A stretch of 64,000 bases of DNA from Riemerella columbipharyngis. Lineage in GTDB: Bacteria; Bacteroidota; Bacteroidia; Flavobacteriales; Weeksellaceae. How positions within the stretch are numbered: position 1 is the stretch's first letter; the number at the start of each line of letters is the position of its first letter. The DNA is taken from assembly GCF_900101995.1 (NCBI RefSeq), contig NZ_FNAS01000005.1, positions 28,397 through 92,396 of the forward strand. The letters are read 5' to 3'. The position numbers and the translations under genes were made by a program. A model generated the notes under the pieces. The model was given only the letters and a program-made list of their open reading frames with translations. It was not told the origin of the DNA and searched no databases. This document shows positions 34,191-44,243 of this stretch, one piece after another.

Positions 34191-36268
34191 AAATAAGAAC
34201 TGTTTTATTGATATTTTTTACGATGATGGCTGGGCTGTTTTCGGCTCAAATCAAAAATCCGGCAAAGTTCAAGCTTTCCGTAAAAGACTTGGGAGACAAT
34301 CTCTATGAGGCTGTACTCACCGTTAATCTGGAAGACGGCTGGCATATCTATTCCAAAGATCTTCCTGAAGACAGCGGTATCCCTACGGAAATGAATCTAA
34401 CCGGTAAAAACATAGACAAAATAGGCGGTGTAGTAGAAGTGGGAACAAAACACGATGAGTTTTCGGAGGCTTTTGGTACCCGTATTGTGTTTTACTCCGG
34501 TACGGCGGCTTTCAAACAGAAATTCAAAATAAAAGATCCGGACAAGGCGGCTGATATTGAAGCCGAAATCACTTACCAAACTTGTAACGACAAAGTCTGC
34601 TTAGCACCGAATACATTGGAATTTGAACATACCATTGCCGCAAAAGGAAATACTGAAATAACAGCTCCTTTTGCGGCAAAAACAGATTCTCTGAAAAACA
34701 CAACTAATGAAGAGCCTGCAAAAACAGAAAACGATACCATAGGAAAAACAACTGCCCAAGAGGTAGCAAACCCCACCACAGATGCTAATGAGCTAAGGAT
34801 ACAAAGCCTTGACCCTGAGCATCCTTTAGTGGATTCCGGAATGGAAGAAACCGCCGCTAAGGATAACAGCTATCAATGGATTTTTATTTTAGGATTTTTG
34901 GGCGGACTTATCGCATTGCTTACCCCTTGCGTATTTCCGATGATTCCTCTTACAGTATCGTTCTTTACCAAAGGAGCTAAGGATAAAGCCAAAGGTAGGA
35001 GAGACGCGATTGTTTATGGGATTTTCATCTTGCTTATATTCGTCCTTCTGAGTGTGCCGTTCCATATTATTGATGGTATATCGGGGAATATTTTTAACCA
35101 AATAGCTACAAATATATGGCTCAATCTATTCTTCTTCGGTATTTTTATTTTCTTTGCGATAAGCTTTTTTGGGTATTATGATATTACCTTGCCGAGCTGG
35201 ATTGCAAATAAATCTTCCAAAGCGGAAGAAGCCGGAGGATTGGTCGGGATATTTTTTATGGCACTTACTTTGGTGATTGTTTCATTCTCTTGTACAGGAC
35301 CTATTTTAGGAAGTTTGTTGGGAAGTGCTGTTACGGGTTCCAGCAATGTTCCGATGCTGCTCACTTTCGCCTTAGGCGGTTTTGGGCTGGCGTGGGCTAT
35401 TGTGTTCGGGCTTTTAGCACTATTCCCTCAGGCACTACATAGTTTACCGAAATCCGGAGGCTGGATGAATACCGTAAAGGTGGTTTTAGGTTTTATAGAA
35501 TTGGCATTGGCTATGAAATTCCTCTCTAAGGCAGATTTGGTTTCTAAAACATTTTTCCTGAAACGAGAGCTGTTCATAGGGATATGGATTGTGATAAGCA
35601 TAGGCTTAGTGCTTTATTTATTTGGGAAAATAAGATTCCCACACGATGACAAAAATCCTAAAATTTCTTTATCCAGGAAGATAATTGGCGTGCTTGGGAT
35701 AGGATTTGTGGTATATCTTATACAAGGAATTGTCCCTTCCGAAAAACCAAAGTTAGAGATGCTTAGCGGTATTTTACCCCCTGTGAATGTCAGCTATTTT
35801 CATAATGATGAAGACGGTATCATGGGCATTCATCCTCAGCATGATTACTTTGAGGCGATTGCTTTAGCCAAAAAAGAAAACAAACCCGTGCTTATAGACT
35901 TTACCGGCTATGGTTGCGAAAACTGCCGAAAAATGGAAGAGTTCGTATGGAGCCAGCCGGATATATTGCCTTTACTTCAGAATGAGGTAATCCTTGCTTC
36001 CCTATATGTAGATGACAAAGAGGAGCTGCCTGCCGAGAAGCAATCCAAGATGGATATGGGAAATGGGCAAATGAAAAAAATCAAGACCATAGGAGACCGC
36101 TGGAGTATGTTCCAACAAGTGAATTTTAATAATAATTCTCAGCCTCATTATGTCCTTGTAACTCCGGACGAGCAGGTAATTAACAAGCCTGTATCGGGAT
36201 ATATGCCAAAAGAAAAATTCAAAAAATTCATAGAAACAGGTGTAAGTTATTACAAAAATAAACATTAA
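34187..36268 (+). CDS. dsbD: Thiol:disulfide interchange protein DsbD
   Basis: DsbD carries electrons from cytoplasmic thioredoxin to periplasmic thiol proteins. The order is: signal peptide (ending LFSAQ), N-terminal beta domain (to about 160) with the Cys pair in TYQTCNDKVCLAP, a linker, the membrane core with redox cysteines in LTPCVFPMIPL (about 247) and SFSCTGPILG (about 368), and a C-terminal thioredoxin domain with CENC near 577-580 (DFTGYGCENCRKMEEFVW). All three cysteine pairs are present. It starts inside the tilS stop, so the two are translationally coupled. Confidence 0.95.
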   Translation: MKIRTVLLIFFTMMAGLFSAQIKNPAKFKLSVKDLGDNLYEAVLTVNLEDGWHIYSKDLPEDSGIPTEMNLTGKNIDKIGGVVEVGTKHDEFSEAFGTRIVFYSGTAAFKQKFKIKDPDKAADIEAEITYQTCNDKVCLAPNTLEFEHTIAAKGNTEITAPFAAKTDSLKNTTNEEPAKTENDTIGKTTAQEVANPTTDANELRIQSLDPEHPLVDSGMEETAAKDNSYQWIFILGFLGGLIALLTPCVFPMIPLTVSFFTKGAKDKAKGRRDAIVYGIFILLIFVLLSVPFHIIDGISGNIFNQIATNIWLNLFFFGIFIFFAISFFGYYDITLPSWIANKSSKAEEAGGLVGIFFMALTLVIVSFSCTGPILGSLLGSAVTGSSNVPMLLTFALGGFGLAWAIVFGLLALFPQALHSLPKSGGWMNTVKVVLGFIELALAMKFLSKADLVSKTFFLKRELFIGIWIVISIGLVLYLFGKIRFPHDDKNPKISLSRKIIGVLGIGFVVYLIQGIVPSEKPKLEMLSGILPPVNVSYFHNDEDGIMGIHPQHDYFEAIALAKKENKPVLIDFTGYGCENCRKMEEFVWSQPDILPLLQNEVILASLYVDDKEELPAEKQSKMDMGNGQMKKIKTIGDRWSMFQQVNFNNNSQPHYVLVTPDEQVINKPVSGYMPKEKFKKFIETGVSYYKNKH

Positions 36269-36521
36269 AGTTTTTTTAAAAATATTGTACTTAAATTATC
36301 CTCTAATACAAAAAACTTGATAATATTTTTGTAAATAATTGAATAAATATTTTGAGAATTTTATAGTGCTTTTGAAAGGAAAGAGTATTACTATGAATAT
36401 TTCAAATAGGCAATCAGGCATAAACGTGACTGTCTCATAAACATTTTCTGCAAAGCTTATAGGATAGTTCTCTGTTGATAACAACAAGATATTATATTGA
36501 TGGTAGATACTTGAATTATAA

Positions 36522-36680
36522 TTAAATAGCATTATCAGTGTTTTTTAGCAAAAAAGAATAGTCTCTATAAAGTCCGAAATACCCGTCATTAGTATCAACA
36601 GAAAATTTTAGCTCTAAACTTACGAGTTTTCTATCCTTGCCTAAGCTTATAACAATATAAATGTAATAATACTTTTTCAT
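36522..36680 (-). CDS. Short hypothetical protein, possibly a fragment
   Basis: A 52-residue open frame from ATG, starting MKKYYYIYIVISLGKD and containing ELKFSVDTNDGYFGLYRDYS. The composition looks like a real Bacteroidota protein (charged residues alternating with aromatics) and not a chance frame, but no family is recognised. No ribosome-binding or promoter motif is clear. It lies in a zone of decayed genes, so it may be the tail of a lost gene. Confidence 0.3.
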   Translation of the reverse strand: MKKYYYIYIVISLGKDRKLVSLELKFSVDTNDGYFGLYRDYSFLLKNTDNAI

Positions 36681-36809
36681 TTTTAGCCATACTTAAAAGA
36701 TAGACTGTCTGTGGTTTGGAAACAATCATACGAACTAATTATTGTATATGCTCTTTTAAAAATACGCAGAAGGAGATGAAACAAAATTCTAAAAACACTA
36801 ATCTATCAA

Positions 36810-37103
36810 CTATCTTATCCATATGTCATCTTTTTCTATGGGGTTATTATGTGTTTTCATAAACTTCCAAACAAACTCATTGAATAGTTTATATTTTTCG
36901 GTATCACTTACTTCCTTACCATTAACAAATGTTTTGTACTCAAAATCACCATTTAATAGGTCTGCTTGTTGATATTTATAGCTTGGATTTTCGGTAAACT
37001 TTTTTACTTCTTCCAGATAGATACCTTGCTTCTATTTTTCAGCAATAAACTTAACCGAAGACCAAGGAAAAAACTTAAATTTTAGAACTCCGAAAGACCT
37101 TTT
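36810..37103 (-). pseudogene. Hypothetical protein remnant with an in-frame amber codon
   Basis: On minus, one frame reads RSFGVLKFKFFPWSSVKFIA then EK, a TAG, then KQGIYLEEVKKFTENPSYKY and onward through YKTFVNGKEVSDTEKYKLFN to WKFMKTHNNPIEKDDIWIR and a stop at 36810. The part after the amber has strongly protein-like composition for 70 residues. There is no ATG at its head and a stop precedes the frame. I do not recognise the family. Confidence 0.5.
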
Positions 37104-37782
37104 TTATCAATGTGTTACATTGGTTGGTCGGATGTATCTATTTAAATAAGCAGAATAGCAGTGTAATATTTAGATAAACAAATATTACTCTAGAGTATTA
37201 AAATAATGAAAAATAGACTTTGATGGGACTTTTTATAACAATATCACAATAAAAACTATAAATCAATTATATAAATACATTTTCTTTATAAAAAGAAGTA
37301 AATCAGTATATCATTAACCATAATTTTATAGTTTTTTAGTATTGGTTTTGATTTATTCTGTACATTTATCATTCTATATTTTTAAGATAAAAAAGCACAC
37401 CCACTAAAAAAACATCGCTCTTTTTTAAGTTTTTTATGGGATAAAATTTTTATTCTTCTATATAGAACACTTTCACTGTGGGTATTAAGGAGGCTTTATC
37501 AGTATTTAGCTATTTCAATGCATAATATTTATAGTGTGTTTTTCTATGTTTTTAATGGTAGTCCATTAGTAATAAATGGTAATTTTTGCACACTTGATAT
37601 TTACCCACCTTTTTTATCCTTTTAGATTTCCAATCCTTTTATCAATATTTTATCAGCCTTTTTTATTTTGTCTTTTTTGTTAAAATAAATATTTCTTTTT
37701 CAGGAAATTCTTGAAGATTTGCGTTATGCAAATTATGATAGATATATTTAATTTCTATTATTAGACAATATATGTTCAAAAA

Positions 37783-37814
37783 AAATACCACTCCTTTGTT
37801 AAAAAGTGGCATTT
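37783..37814 (-). terminator. Terminator of the ribosomal operon
   Basis: AAATGCCACT and AGTGGTATTT (minus) form a 10-bp stem with one wobble around a 12-base loop, followed by a run of T. It starts about 20 bases after the rplQ stop. Confidence 0.85.
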
Positions 37815-37832
37815 CTTCCTTTTAAGAGAAAT

Positions 37833-38324
37833 TTATTCTTCTGTTGTTTCTTCTTTTTTTACTTCCTCAACAGTAGCTGTAGGCTCTGCTTTCTTAGTAG
37901 TAGAGGATTTAATACGGCGGCTTCTTCTTGTAGATTTTTTCTCTACTTCGTTAGGGTTGTAGAGTTCATTGAAATCCACCAGCTCTATCATAGCCATATC
38001 GGCAGCATCTCCTAATCTAAATCCTGTTTTAATAATTCTACAATATCCTCCATTTCTCTCAGCTATTTTAGGAGCAACCGTTCTAAATAGCTCACTTACA
38101 GCATATTTATTTTGAAGATATGAGAATACTGTTCTCCTGTTATGTGTAGTATCTTCTTTTGATTTTGTAAGAAGAGGTTCTACATAGACTCTCAGTGCCT
38201 TAGCTTTGGCTACCGTAGTCATAATTCTTTTATGCTCAATTAGCGAACATGCCATATTAGAAAGCATAGCCCTCCTATGTGATGCCGTTCTGCCTAAATG
38301 ATTTATTTTTTTTCCGTGTCTCAT
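37833..38324 (-). CDS. rplQ: 50S ribosomal protein L17
   Basis: L17 lies at the exit-tunnel side of the large subunit. The core [20 protein letters not shown] is diagnostic, followed by [19 protein letters not shown] and [20 protein letters not shown]. At 163 residues it is longer than the 120-residue bacterial norm because of a Lys/Arg- then Glu-rich tail (from about 125), common in Bacteroidota. Last gene of the cluster; strong hairpin behind it. Confidence 0.98.
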   Translation of the reverse strand: MRHGKKINHLGRTASHRRAMLSNMACSLIEHKRIMTTVAKAKALRVYVEPLLTKSKEDTTHNRRTVFSYLQNKYAVSELFRTVAPKIAERNGGYCRIIKTGFRLGDAADMAMIELVDFNELYNPNEVEKKSTRRSRRIKSSTTKKAEPTATVEEVKKEETTEE

Positions 38325-38332
38325 TTTAACGA

Positions 38333-39328
38333 TTATTTATCAGAGTCTAATTTATATTTTGTTACATCAAAACCGAAGTTCAATCCTTTAGAATGAACCA
38401 GTTCTTCTAGTTCTGTCAAAGATTTTTTACCGAAATTTCTAAATTTCATCAAATCTGATTTACTATAAGCAACCAATTCGCCTAAAGTTTCTACTTCCGC
38501 AGCTTTCAAGCAATTCAAAGCTCTTACGGAAAGATCCATATCCGCTAATTTTGCTTTAAGAAGCTGTCTTATGTGAAGCGTTTCTTCGTCATACTGAATA
38601 GAAGCCTTTACTGCCTCAGTTTCTAAGGTGATTCTTTCATCTGAAAATAACATAAAATGATAAATCAAAATCTTAGAAGCCTCTGTAAGAGCATTCTGAG
38701 GAGATATAGAGCCGTCTGTTTCAATATCTAATACCAACTTCTCGTAATCTGTCTTCTGCTCTACACGGTAGTTTTCTATACTATATTTTACTTTTTTTAT
38801 AGGCGTATAAATAGAATCTATAGCAATAGTCCCTAATGGAGCATTATTCAGTTTATTTTGGTCAGAAGGCACATAACCTCTCCCTTTATTGATATTAAAC
38901 GAAATTTCAAAACTCACATTTTTAGATAGATTACAGATAACCAAATCCGGATTTAAAACCTCAAATTCTGTAATAAACTTTCCTAAATCTCCCGCAGTTA
39001 TTTGAGTTTGTTTAGAAATTTTAGCAGAAACATTTTCCCCTTTTGCATTTTCTGAATTTGCCTTTAGACGAAGTTGTTTCAAATTAAGTATAATTTCGGT
39101 AACATCCTCAATAACACCCGGTATAGTAGAAAATTCGTGCTCTACGCCTTCTATTTTGATAGATGTAATAGCATAACCTTCGAGAGAAGAGAGAAGTACT
39201 CTTCTCAAAGCATTACCGATAGTTAATCCAAAACCTGGCTCTAATGGTCTGAATTCAAACTGACCGCTGAATTCCGTAGAATTAAGTAAGATTACTTTAT
39301 CGGGTTTAATAAAATTTAAAATTGCCAT
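38333..39328 (-). CDS. rpoA: RNA polymerase alpha subunit
   Basis: Alpha dimerises to start RNA polymerase assembly and contacts upstream DNA. The N-terminal domain has [25 protein letters not shown] (about 27-51), and [22 protein letters not shown] text follows. The C-terminal domain has [41 protein letters not shown] (about 269-309). 331 residues, full length, 8 bases before rplQ. Confidence 0.99.
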   Translation of the reverse strand: MAILNFIKPDKVILLNSTEFSGQFEFRPLEPGFGLTIGNALRRVLLSSLEGYAITSIKIEGVEHEFSTIPGVIEDVTEIILNLKQLRLKANSENAKGENVSAKISKQTQITAGDLGKFITEFEVLNPDLVICNLSKNVSFEISFNINKGRGYVPSDQNKLNNAPLGTIAIDSIYTPIKKVKYSIENYRVEQKTDYEKLVLDIETDGSISPQNALTEASKILIYHFMLFSDERITLETEAVKASIQYDEETLHIRQLLKAKLADMDLSVRALNCLKAAEVETLGELVAYSKSDLMKFRNFGKKSLTELEELVHSKGLNFGFDVTKYKLDSDK

Positions 39329-39356
39329 AATATTGGGTTGAGCAAAAATTTAAGGG

Positions 39357-39965
39357 TTATTTAGAGTAAAGTTCGACAATTAACTGTTCCTTGATGTCTT
39401 CAGGAATTTGTATTCTTTCAGGTGCATTAACGAAAGTACCCTCCTTAGTTTCATCATTGAACTGAAGCCACTCATAATCAGATCTACTTGAAAGTGCATC
39501 TTCAATTACAGAAAGTGACTTAGATTTAGCTCTCACTCCCACTTTATCCCCAGGCTTTAGGTTATAAGATGGTATATTTACAATCTCACCGTTTACAGAG
39601 ATATGTCTATGAGATACTAATTGTCTCGCTGCAGCTCTAGTTTTAGCAAAGCCTAATCTATACACTACATTGTCCAATCTTGATTCACAAAGTTGTAAAA
39701 GAACCTCACCTGTAACACCTAAGCTACTGTGTGCCCTCTTAAACATATTGGAGAACTGTCTTTCCAAGATGCCGTAAGTATATTTTGCTTTTTGTTTTTC
39801 TGCAAGCTGAGTCGCATATTCAGATCTTTTTGCACCTCTTCTCTTATTTGGTCCATGCTGTCCTGGTGGTTGATTTTTTCTTCTCTCGAAGTTTTTATCA
39901 TCTCCATAAATTGCAGCACCAAATTTTCTTGCAATTTTAGTTTTTGGTCCTATATATCTTGCCAT
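39357..39965 (-). CDS. rpsD: 30S ribosomal protein S4
   Basis: S4 is a primary 16S rRNA binder. It begins [16 protein letters not shown] and holds an S4 RNA-binding domain ([35 protein letters not shown], about 92-126), ending LIVELYSK. 202 residues. No zinc cysteines are present at the N-terminus. Confidence 0.99.
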   Translation of the reverse strand: MARYIGPKTKIARKFGAAIYGDDKNFERRKNQPPGQHGPNKRRGAKRSEYATQLAEKQKAKYTYGILERQFSNMFKRAHSSLGVTGEVLLQLCESRLDNVVYRLGFAKTRAAARQLVSHRHISVNGEIVNIPSYNLKPGDKVGVRAKSKSLSVIEDALSSRSDYEWLQFNDETKEGTFVNAPERIQIPEDIKEQLIVELYSK

Positions 39966-40008
39966 TATTTTTGATTTTAGATGATTTTAGATTTTAATAA
40001 AATCTCAA

Positions 40009-40398
40009 TTAAACTCTTCTTCTTTTAGGTGGTCTACATCCGTTGTGCGGCATAGGTGTTACATCTACGATTTCACTTACCTCAATACCAGAATTATGTA
40101 TAGATCTTATAGCTGATTCTCTACCCGCACCTGGCCCTTTCACGAATACCTTCACTCTCCTCAAACCAGCTTCGTAAGCCACTTGAGCACAGTTTTCAGC
40201 TGCCATCTGAGCAGCAAAAGGAGTATTCTTTTTAGACCCTCTAAAACCCATCTTTCCGGCAGAAGACCAAGAGATAACTTCTCCGTTTTTATTCGTTAAA
40301 GAAATAATAATATTATTAAAAGTCGCTTGGATGTGTGCTTCTCCAATAGATTCAACTTTTACTTTTCTTTTTTTGGTAACTTTTGTTTGTTTTGCCAT
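40009..40398 (-). CDS. rpsK: 30S ribosomal protein S11
   Basis: Platform protein near the mRNA E site. Contains [54 protein letters not shown] and the ending [17 protein letters not shown]. 129 residues. It lies 11 bases after rpsM; 43 bases separate it from rpsD. Confidence 0.99.
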   Translation of the reverse strand: MAKQTKVTKKRKVKVESIGEAHIQATFNNIIISLTNKNGEVISWSSAGKMGFRGSKKNTPFAAQMAAENCAQVAYEAGLRRVKVFVKGPGAGRESAIRSIHNSGIEVSEIVDVTPMPHNGCRPPKRRRV

Positions 40399-40409
40399 AA
40401 TTCTAACGA

Positions 40410-40787
40410 TTATTTACTTGCCTTCTTCTTGTTAGCAACAGTTTTTCTTTTTCCTTTACGGGTTCTAGAATTGTTTTTCGTTCTTTGGCCTCTTAAAGGT
40501 AATCCCAGTCTGTGACGTATTCCTCGTTGGCAGCCTATGTCCATCAATCTTTTGATGTTCAATTGTACTTCAGATCTAAGCTCACCTTCTACTTTGATGT
40601 TTTCAGTGATGTAATTTCTGATAGCAGCCAATTCATCGTCATTCCATTCGCTGACTTTCTTGTCTTCGCTGATTCCAGCACTCTTCAAAATTTCCGACGC
40701 AGTACTTTTTCCTATTCCATAAATGTAGGTAAGTCCTATTACGCCTCTTTTGTTTTTTGGTAAATCAATACCTGCAATTCTCGCCAT
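40410..40787 (-). CDS. rpsM: 30S ribosomal protein S13
   Basis: Head protein contacting the P-site tRNA. Starts [15 protein letters not shown], has the helix-hairpin-helix [16 protein letters not shown] and [18 protein letters not shown]. 125 residues. Follows rpmJ. Confidence 0.99.
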   Translation of the reverse strand: MARIAGIDLPKNKRGVIGLTYIYGIGKSTASEILKSAGISEDKKVSEWNDDELAAIRNYITENIKVEGELRSEVQLNIKRLMDIGCQRGIRHRLGLPLRGQRTKNNSRTRKGKRKTVANKKKASK

Positions 40788-40804
40788 AATTTAATTTTGC
40801 AAAA

Positions 40805-40921
40805 TTAGCCTTGTCTTTGTTTAAATTTAGGGTTCTTTTTGTTAATAATATACAATCTGCCTTTTCTTCTTACGATTTTGCAGTCTGCACTTCTTTTTTT
40901 AATTGATGCTCTTACTTTCAT
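40805..40921 (-). CDS. rpmJ: 50S ribosomal protein L36
   Basis: A 38-residue protein, [20 protein letters not shown] followed by [18 protein letters not shown]. It is the standard small L36 between infA and rpsM. Only one of the usual four zinc ligands (the Cys at residue 14) is visible, so this is the cysteine-poor (C-minus) form. Easily missed because of its size. Confidence 0.95.
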   Translation of the reverse strand: MKVRASIKKRSADCKIVRRKGRLYIINKKNPKFKQRQG

Positions 40922-40991
40922 CTGATTTCTCTATTTAATTTGTTCTTTTTCAGACAAAATCTCTGATTTCATCTTATATTTTTTTTTCAGA

Positions 40992-41207
40992 TTAGTATCT
41001 GAATGTAATCCTACCTTTTGTCAAGTCATAAGGCGACATCTCCAGCTTTACTTTATCTCCAGGTAATAATTTGATATAATGCATCCTCATCTTACCAGAA
41101 ATATGAGCGATTAGAATATGTCCATTCTCAAGCTCAACGCGAAACATGGCATTTGATAATGCTTCCACTATCACGCCATCTTGTTCAATATGTTTTTGTT
41201 TAGCCAT
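40992..41207 (-). CDS. infA: Translation initiation factor IF-1
   Basis: S1-fold factor that blocks the ribosomal A site during initiation. [20 protein letters not shown] at the start, then [20 protein letters not shown], then [20 protein letters not shown]. 71 residues, normal, between secY and rpmJ. Confidence 0.99.
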   Translation of the reverse strand: MAKQKHIEQDGVIVEALSNAMFRVELENGHILIAHISGKMRMHYIKLLPGDKVKLEMSPYDLTKGRITFRY

Positions 41208-41216
41208 TGTCCTAAC

Positions 41217-42593
41217 TTATTTATTTGGTGTTCTAGACAATTTAGACTGCATCAAACCATCATAATGATGATTCAACAAATAAGTATTGATTTGCTGAAC
41301 GGTATCCAAAACTACCCCAACCATAATCAACAGAGATGTACCTCCGAAGAATAGTGCAAATCCGTCTGTCTGAACAATGCTTCCACGCACCAAAGCCGGA
41401 AGAATTGCAAAGATAGATAAAAATATTGCTCCAGGCAAAGTAATTTTTGATAAAATATCATCTAAATAGTCTGAAGTCTCTTTTCCAGGTCTCACTTTAG
41501 GAATCAATCCACCGTTCCTTTTCAAATCATCAGCTATCTGATTTACAGGAATAGTAATTGCCGTATAAAAGAATGAGAAAATCACAATCAGGATAGCAAA
41601 CAACATATTATACTGCCAGCTGAAAACATTTTTGAATCCGGCAAGGAAAGTATTCGTCTCGTCAAGTTTTGTAAGCAGCCCTGGCACAAACATAAGAGCT
41701 TGAGCAAAGATAATAGGCATCACACCTGCAGCATTTACCTTAAGAGGTATCCACTGCCTTGCTCCTTGGCTCATTCTATTACCGCCTCCTCGTGCGTGTG
41801 CTCTACTTACATACTGGATAGGAATTTTTCTAACAGCCACAGATAACACAACAGCCAGTAAAATAACCAATATCCAAAGTAAAACTTCTATCAATATCAT
41901 AATAGCTCCTGCACCACCTTTCCCTGTTTGAGTAGAAACTTCTTGTATAAAAGCTCCTGGAAAGCCGGCTAAGATTCCAACCATAATCAATATTGAAATC
42001 CCATTGCCTATTCCTTTATCGGTTATCTTTTCTCCCAGCCACATTGCAAAAAGAGAGCCTGCTACCAATATCACAACACTAGGGAACCAAAACATAAAAG
42101 ATGTAGGCTCCACATAGTATGCCGACTGAAACTGAGCATAAGGAATAAACACGCTTGTAATAGTTCCTAAATAAAAAGGAGCCTGAACCAGACATACCGC
42201 TATTGTCAGCCAACGGGTAATTTGATTAAGCGTATTCCTACCACTCTCCCCATCTTTCTGCAACTTCTGGAGGTATGGTACTGCCATTCCCATAAGCTGA
42301 ACAATAATGGAAGCCGAAATATAAGGCATAATTCCCAATGCCATAATAGAAGCACGGCTAAATGCACCACCCGTAAAAGAAGACAGCAAACCTAAGAGAC
42401 CTGCGCCCTGTTTACTACCTCCATTATGCTGATATTGTTCTAAAAGACTACCTACTTGTGCCATATTGATAGCCGGTAGAGAGATATAAGATGCGAATCT
42501 ATACACCAATATCATCCCCAAAGTGTAAAGAATTTTTTCCCTTAACTCTTTAAGGTTCCATATATTTTTAAGTGTTTGTATAAATTCTTTCAT
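41217..42593 (-). CDS. secY: Protein translocase subunit SecY
   Basis: Channel of the Sec translocon. Ten membrane segments fit the 458-residue length. Conserved pieces are SIMALGIMPYISASIIVQL (about 84-102), GIGNGISILIMVGI, KVNAAGVMPIIFAQALM and KRNGGLIPKVRPGKETSDYL. It sits in the usual place after rplO. Exports the many lipoproteins and barrels encoded in this window. Confidence 0.99.
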   Translation of the reverse strand: MKEFIQTLKNIWNLKELREKILYTLGMILVYRFASYISLPAINMAQVGSLLEQYQHNGGSKQGAGLLGLLSSFTGGAFSRASIMALGIMPYISASIIVQLMGMAVPYLQKLQKDGESGRNTLNQITRWLTIAVCLVQAPFYLGTITSVFIPYAQFQSAYYVEPTSFMFWFPSVVILVAGSLFAMWLGEKITDKGIGNGISILIMVGILAGFPGAFIQEVSTQTGKGGAGAIMILIEVLLWILVILLAVVLSVAVRKIPIQYVSRAHARGGGNRMSQGARQWIPLKVNAAGVMPIIFAQALMFVPGLLTKLDETNTFLAGFKNVFSWQYNMLFAILIVIFSFFYTAITIPVNQIADDLKRNGGLIPKVRPGKETSDYLDDILSKITLPGAIFLSIFAILPALVRGSIVQTDGFALFFGGTSLLIMVGVVLDTVQQINTYLLNHHYDGLMQSKLSRTPNK

Positions 42594-42601
42594 GGTAATA
42601 A

Positions 42602-43051
42602 TTATAGAGTAACTGCTTTCCCCCCAGCTTTGTTGATTAATTCTTCAGCGGACTTTGTAAATTTGTTTGCAGAAATAGCAACTCCGGATTTCAATTCTCC
42701 CCTTCCCATGATTTTGATTAAATCATTTTTAGAAACTAATCCATTTTCTACTAAAACCTCTTTAGTGATATCACCTTTAATACCTTTAGTATCGATAAGA
42801 TTTTGAATAGTATCCAAATTGATGCTTCTGTATTCTTTTCTGTTGATATTATTGAAACCAAACTTAGGAAGTCTTCTTTGTAAAGGCATTTGTCCTCCTT
42901 CAAAACCTATTTTGATAGAGTATCCAGATCTAGATTTTTGCCCTTTATGTCCTTTTGTGGAAGTCCCACCTTTTCCACTGCCTTGCCCTCTACCTATTCT
43001 CTTAGAATTATGTGTAGAGCCTGCTGCAGGTTTTATACTATTTAATTTCAT
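42602..43051 (-). CDS. rplO: 50S ribosomal protein L15
   Basis: Begins MKLNSIKPAAGSTHNSKRIG and has the glycine-rich GRGQGSGKGGTSTKGHKG plus GFEGGQMPLQRRLPKFGF. 149 residues. Between rpmD and secY. Confidence 0.99.
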   Translation of the reverse strand: MKLNSIKPAAGSTHNSKRIGRGQGSGKGGTSTKGHKGQKSRSGYSIKIGFEGGQMPLQRRLPKFGFNNINRKEYRSINLDTIQNLIDTKGIKGDITKEVLVENGLVSKNDLIKIMGRGELKSGVAISANKFTKSAEELINKAGGKAVTL

Positions 43052-43149
43052 TTTGTCTTATTTATTAATTATAAATCAAAAATATTTTCAAGAACAGAGA
43101 CTAAAGATAAAAAACAATTCTGTCCAAAGTCTCTATTCTATGAGTATTT

Positions 43150-43326
43150 TTATTTTTGCACTTCTACTAAATGCTTTACTGTAGCCACCATACCTAATAT
43201 TGCCGGTGTAGCTTCGTGCTCTACTACTTGGTGTAATTTTTTGAATCCTAAAGCTTCAAGGGTTCTTTTTTGGGTTTTGGTTCTACCAATAGCACTTCTT
43301 ACTTGTTTTATTTTTATTGTTGCCAT
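43150..43326 (-). CDS. rpmD: 50S ribosomal protein L30
   Basis: A 58-residue protein starting MATIKIKQVRSAIGRTKTQK, with LEALGFKKLHQVVEHEAT and AILGMVATVKHLVEVQK. It lies exactly between rpsE and rplO, where L30 belongs. Its small size makes it easy to miss. Confidence 0.96.
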   Translation of the reverse strand: MATIKIKQVRSAIGRTKTQKRTLEALGFKKLHQVVEHEATPAILGMVATVKHLVEVQK

Positions 43327-43336
43327 TTATTCAAAA

Positions 43337-43858
43337 TTAACCGTTAAAAACTTTATCTAATGTTACACCTCTCATCCTAGCGATTTCTTCTGGTCTTCTG
43401 AGATCTAATAACGCCTTGAAAGTAGCTTTCACCACATTGTGAGGGTTAGAAGAACCTTTAGACTTTGAAAGGATATCATGTACCCCTGCTGATTCCAATA
43501 CAGCTCTCACCGCACCACCAGCGATAAGCCCTGTACCATGGGAGGCAGGTCTTAGGAATATATTAGCTCCACCATATCTTGCACTTGTTTCATGAGGAAT
43601 GGTATGATTGATTACCGGTACTCTTACAAGGTTTTTCTTAGCATCTTCTACCGCTTTAGCTATAGCAGAAGCAACCTCTTTTGATTTACCAAGTCCAAAT
43701 CCTATAACACCGTCTTCGTTCCCTACTACTACGATAGCAGAAAACCCAAACGCTCTACCTCCTTTGGTTACCTTAGTTACTCTATTTACGGCAACCAAAC
43801 GATCTACTAATTCTAAACCACCAGGTTTTACTCTTTCAATATTATTTAATCCTAACAT
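43337..43858 (-). CDS. rpsE: 30S ribosomal protein S5
   Basis: S5 contributes to decoding fidelity. [20 protein letters not shown] and [20 protein letters not shown] mark the double-stranded-RNA-binding fold. [20 protein letters not shown] and the C-terminal fold follow. 173 residues. Confidence 0.99.
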   Translation of the reverse strand: MLGLNNIERVKPGGLELVDRLVAVNRVTKVTKGGRAFGFSAIVVVGNEDGVIGFGLGKSKEVASAIAKAVEDAKKNLVRVPVINHTIPHETSARYGGANIFLRPASHGTGLIAGGAVRAVLESAGVHDILSKSKGSSNPHNVVKATFKALLDLRRPEEIARMRGVTLDKVFNG

Positions 43859-43871
43859 AATTTCTTAATTT

Positions 43872-44225
43872 TTAAAATTTCAAACCTGCTTCTCTAGCAC
43901 CGTCAGCAAGAGCTTTTACTCTTCCGTGATACACGAAACCATTTCTATCAAATACTACTTTCTCGTATCCCGCAGCAATTGCTTTCTCTGCAATAGCTTT
44001 TCCTACTGCTGCAGAAACCTCTGTTTTAGTTCCTTTTACATTCACGCCTTTTTCTCTGGAAGACGCTTGAACTAAAGTTTTACCTTCTTTATCGTCGATT
44101 AACTGAGCATAGATTTCCTTGTTACTTTTGAAAACAGATAATCTTGGTGCTGCTTGAGTTCCGGAAATTTTTCCTCTAACTCTTCTCTTTATTCTTAATC
44201 TTTTTTCTTCTTTACTTAATGCCAT
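43872..44225 (-). CDS. rplR: 50S ribosomal protein L18
   Basis: 5S rRNA-binding protein. [20 protein letters not shown] near the start, [20 protein letters not shown] and the ending REAGLKF. 117 residues. Confidence 0.99.
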   Translation of the reverse strand: MALSKEEKRLRIKRRVRGKISGTQAAPRLSVFKSNKEIYAQLIDDKEGKTLVQASSREKGVNVKGTKTEVSAAVGKAIAEKAIAAGYEKVVFDRNGFVYHGRVKALADGAREAGLKF

Positions 44226-44243
44226 TATTCTTAAATTTTAATT

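Larger units (their letters stand above)
36269..37780. other. Long intergenic region with decayed minus-strand coding traces
   Basis: About 1.5 kb between dsbD and the ribosomal operon has no intact recognised gene, transposase, tRNA or repeat array. It is very AT-rich. Two stretches (entered separately) keep protein-like composition on minus. A third, near 37550-37680 on minus, reads SSVQKLPFITNGLPLKT after two in-frame stops. I infer successive decay of small accessory genes; the families are not recognised. Confidence 0.5.

Noticed and set aside
36296..36532. 78-residue minus-strand frame after the 36522-36680 frame
   Set aside because: Low-complexity Phe/Tyr/Ile content in very AT-rich DNA, no start signal and no recognised family; probably chance.
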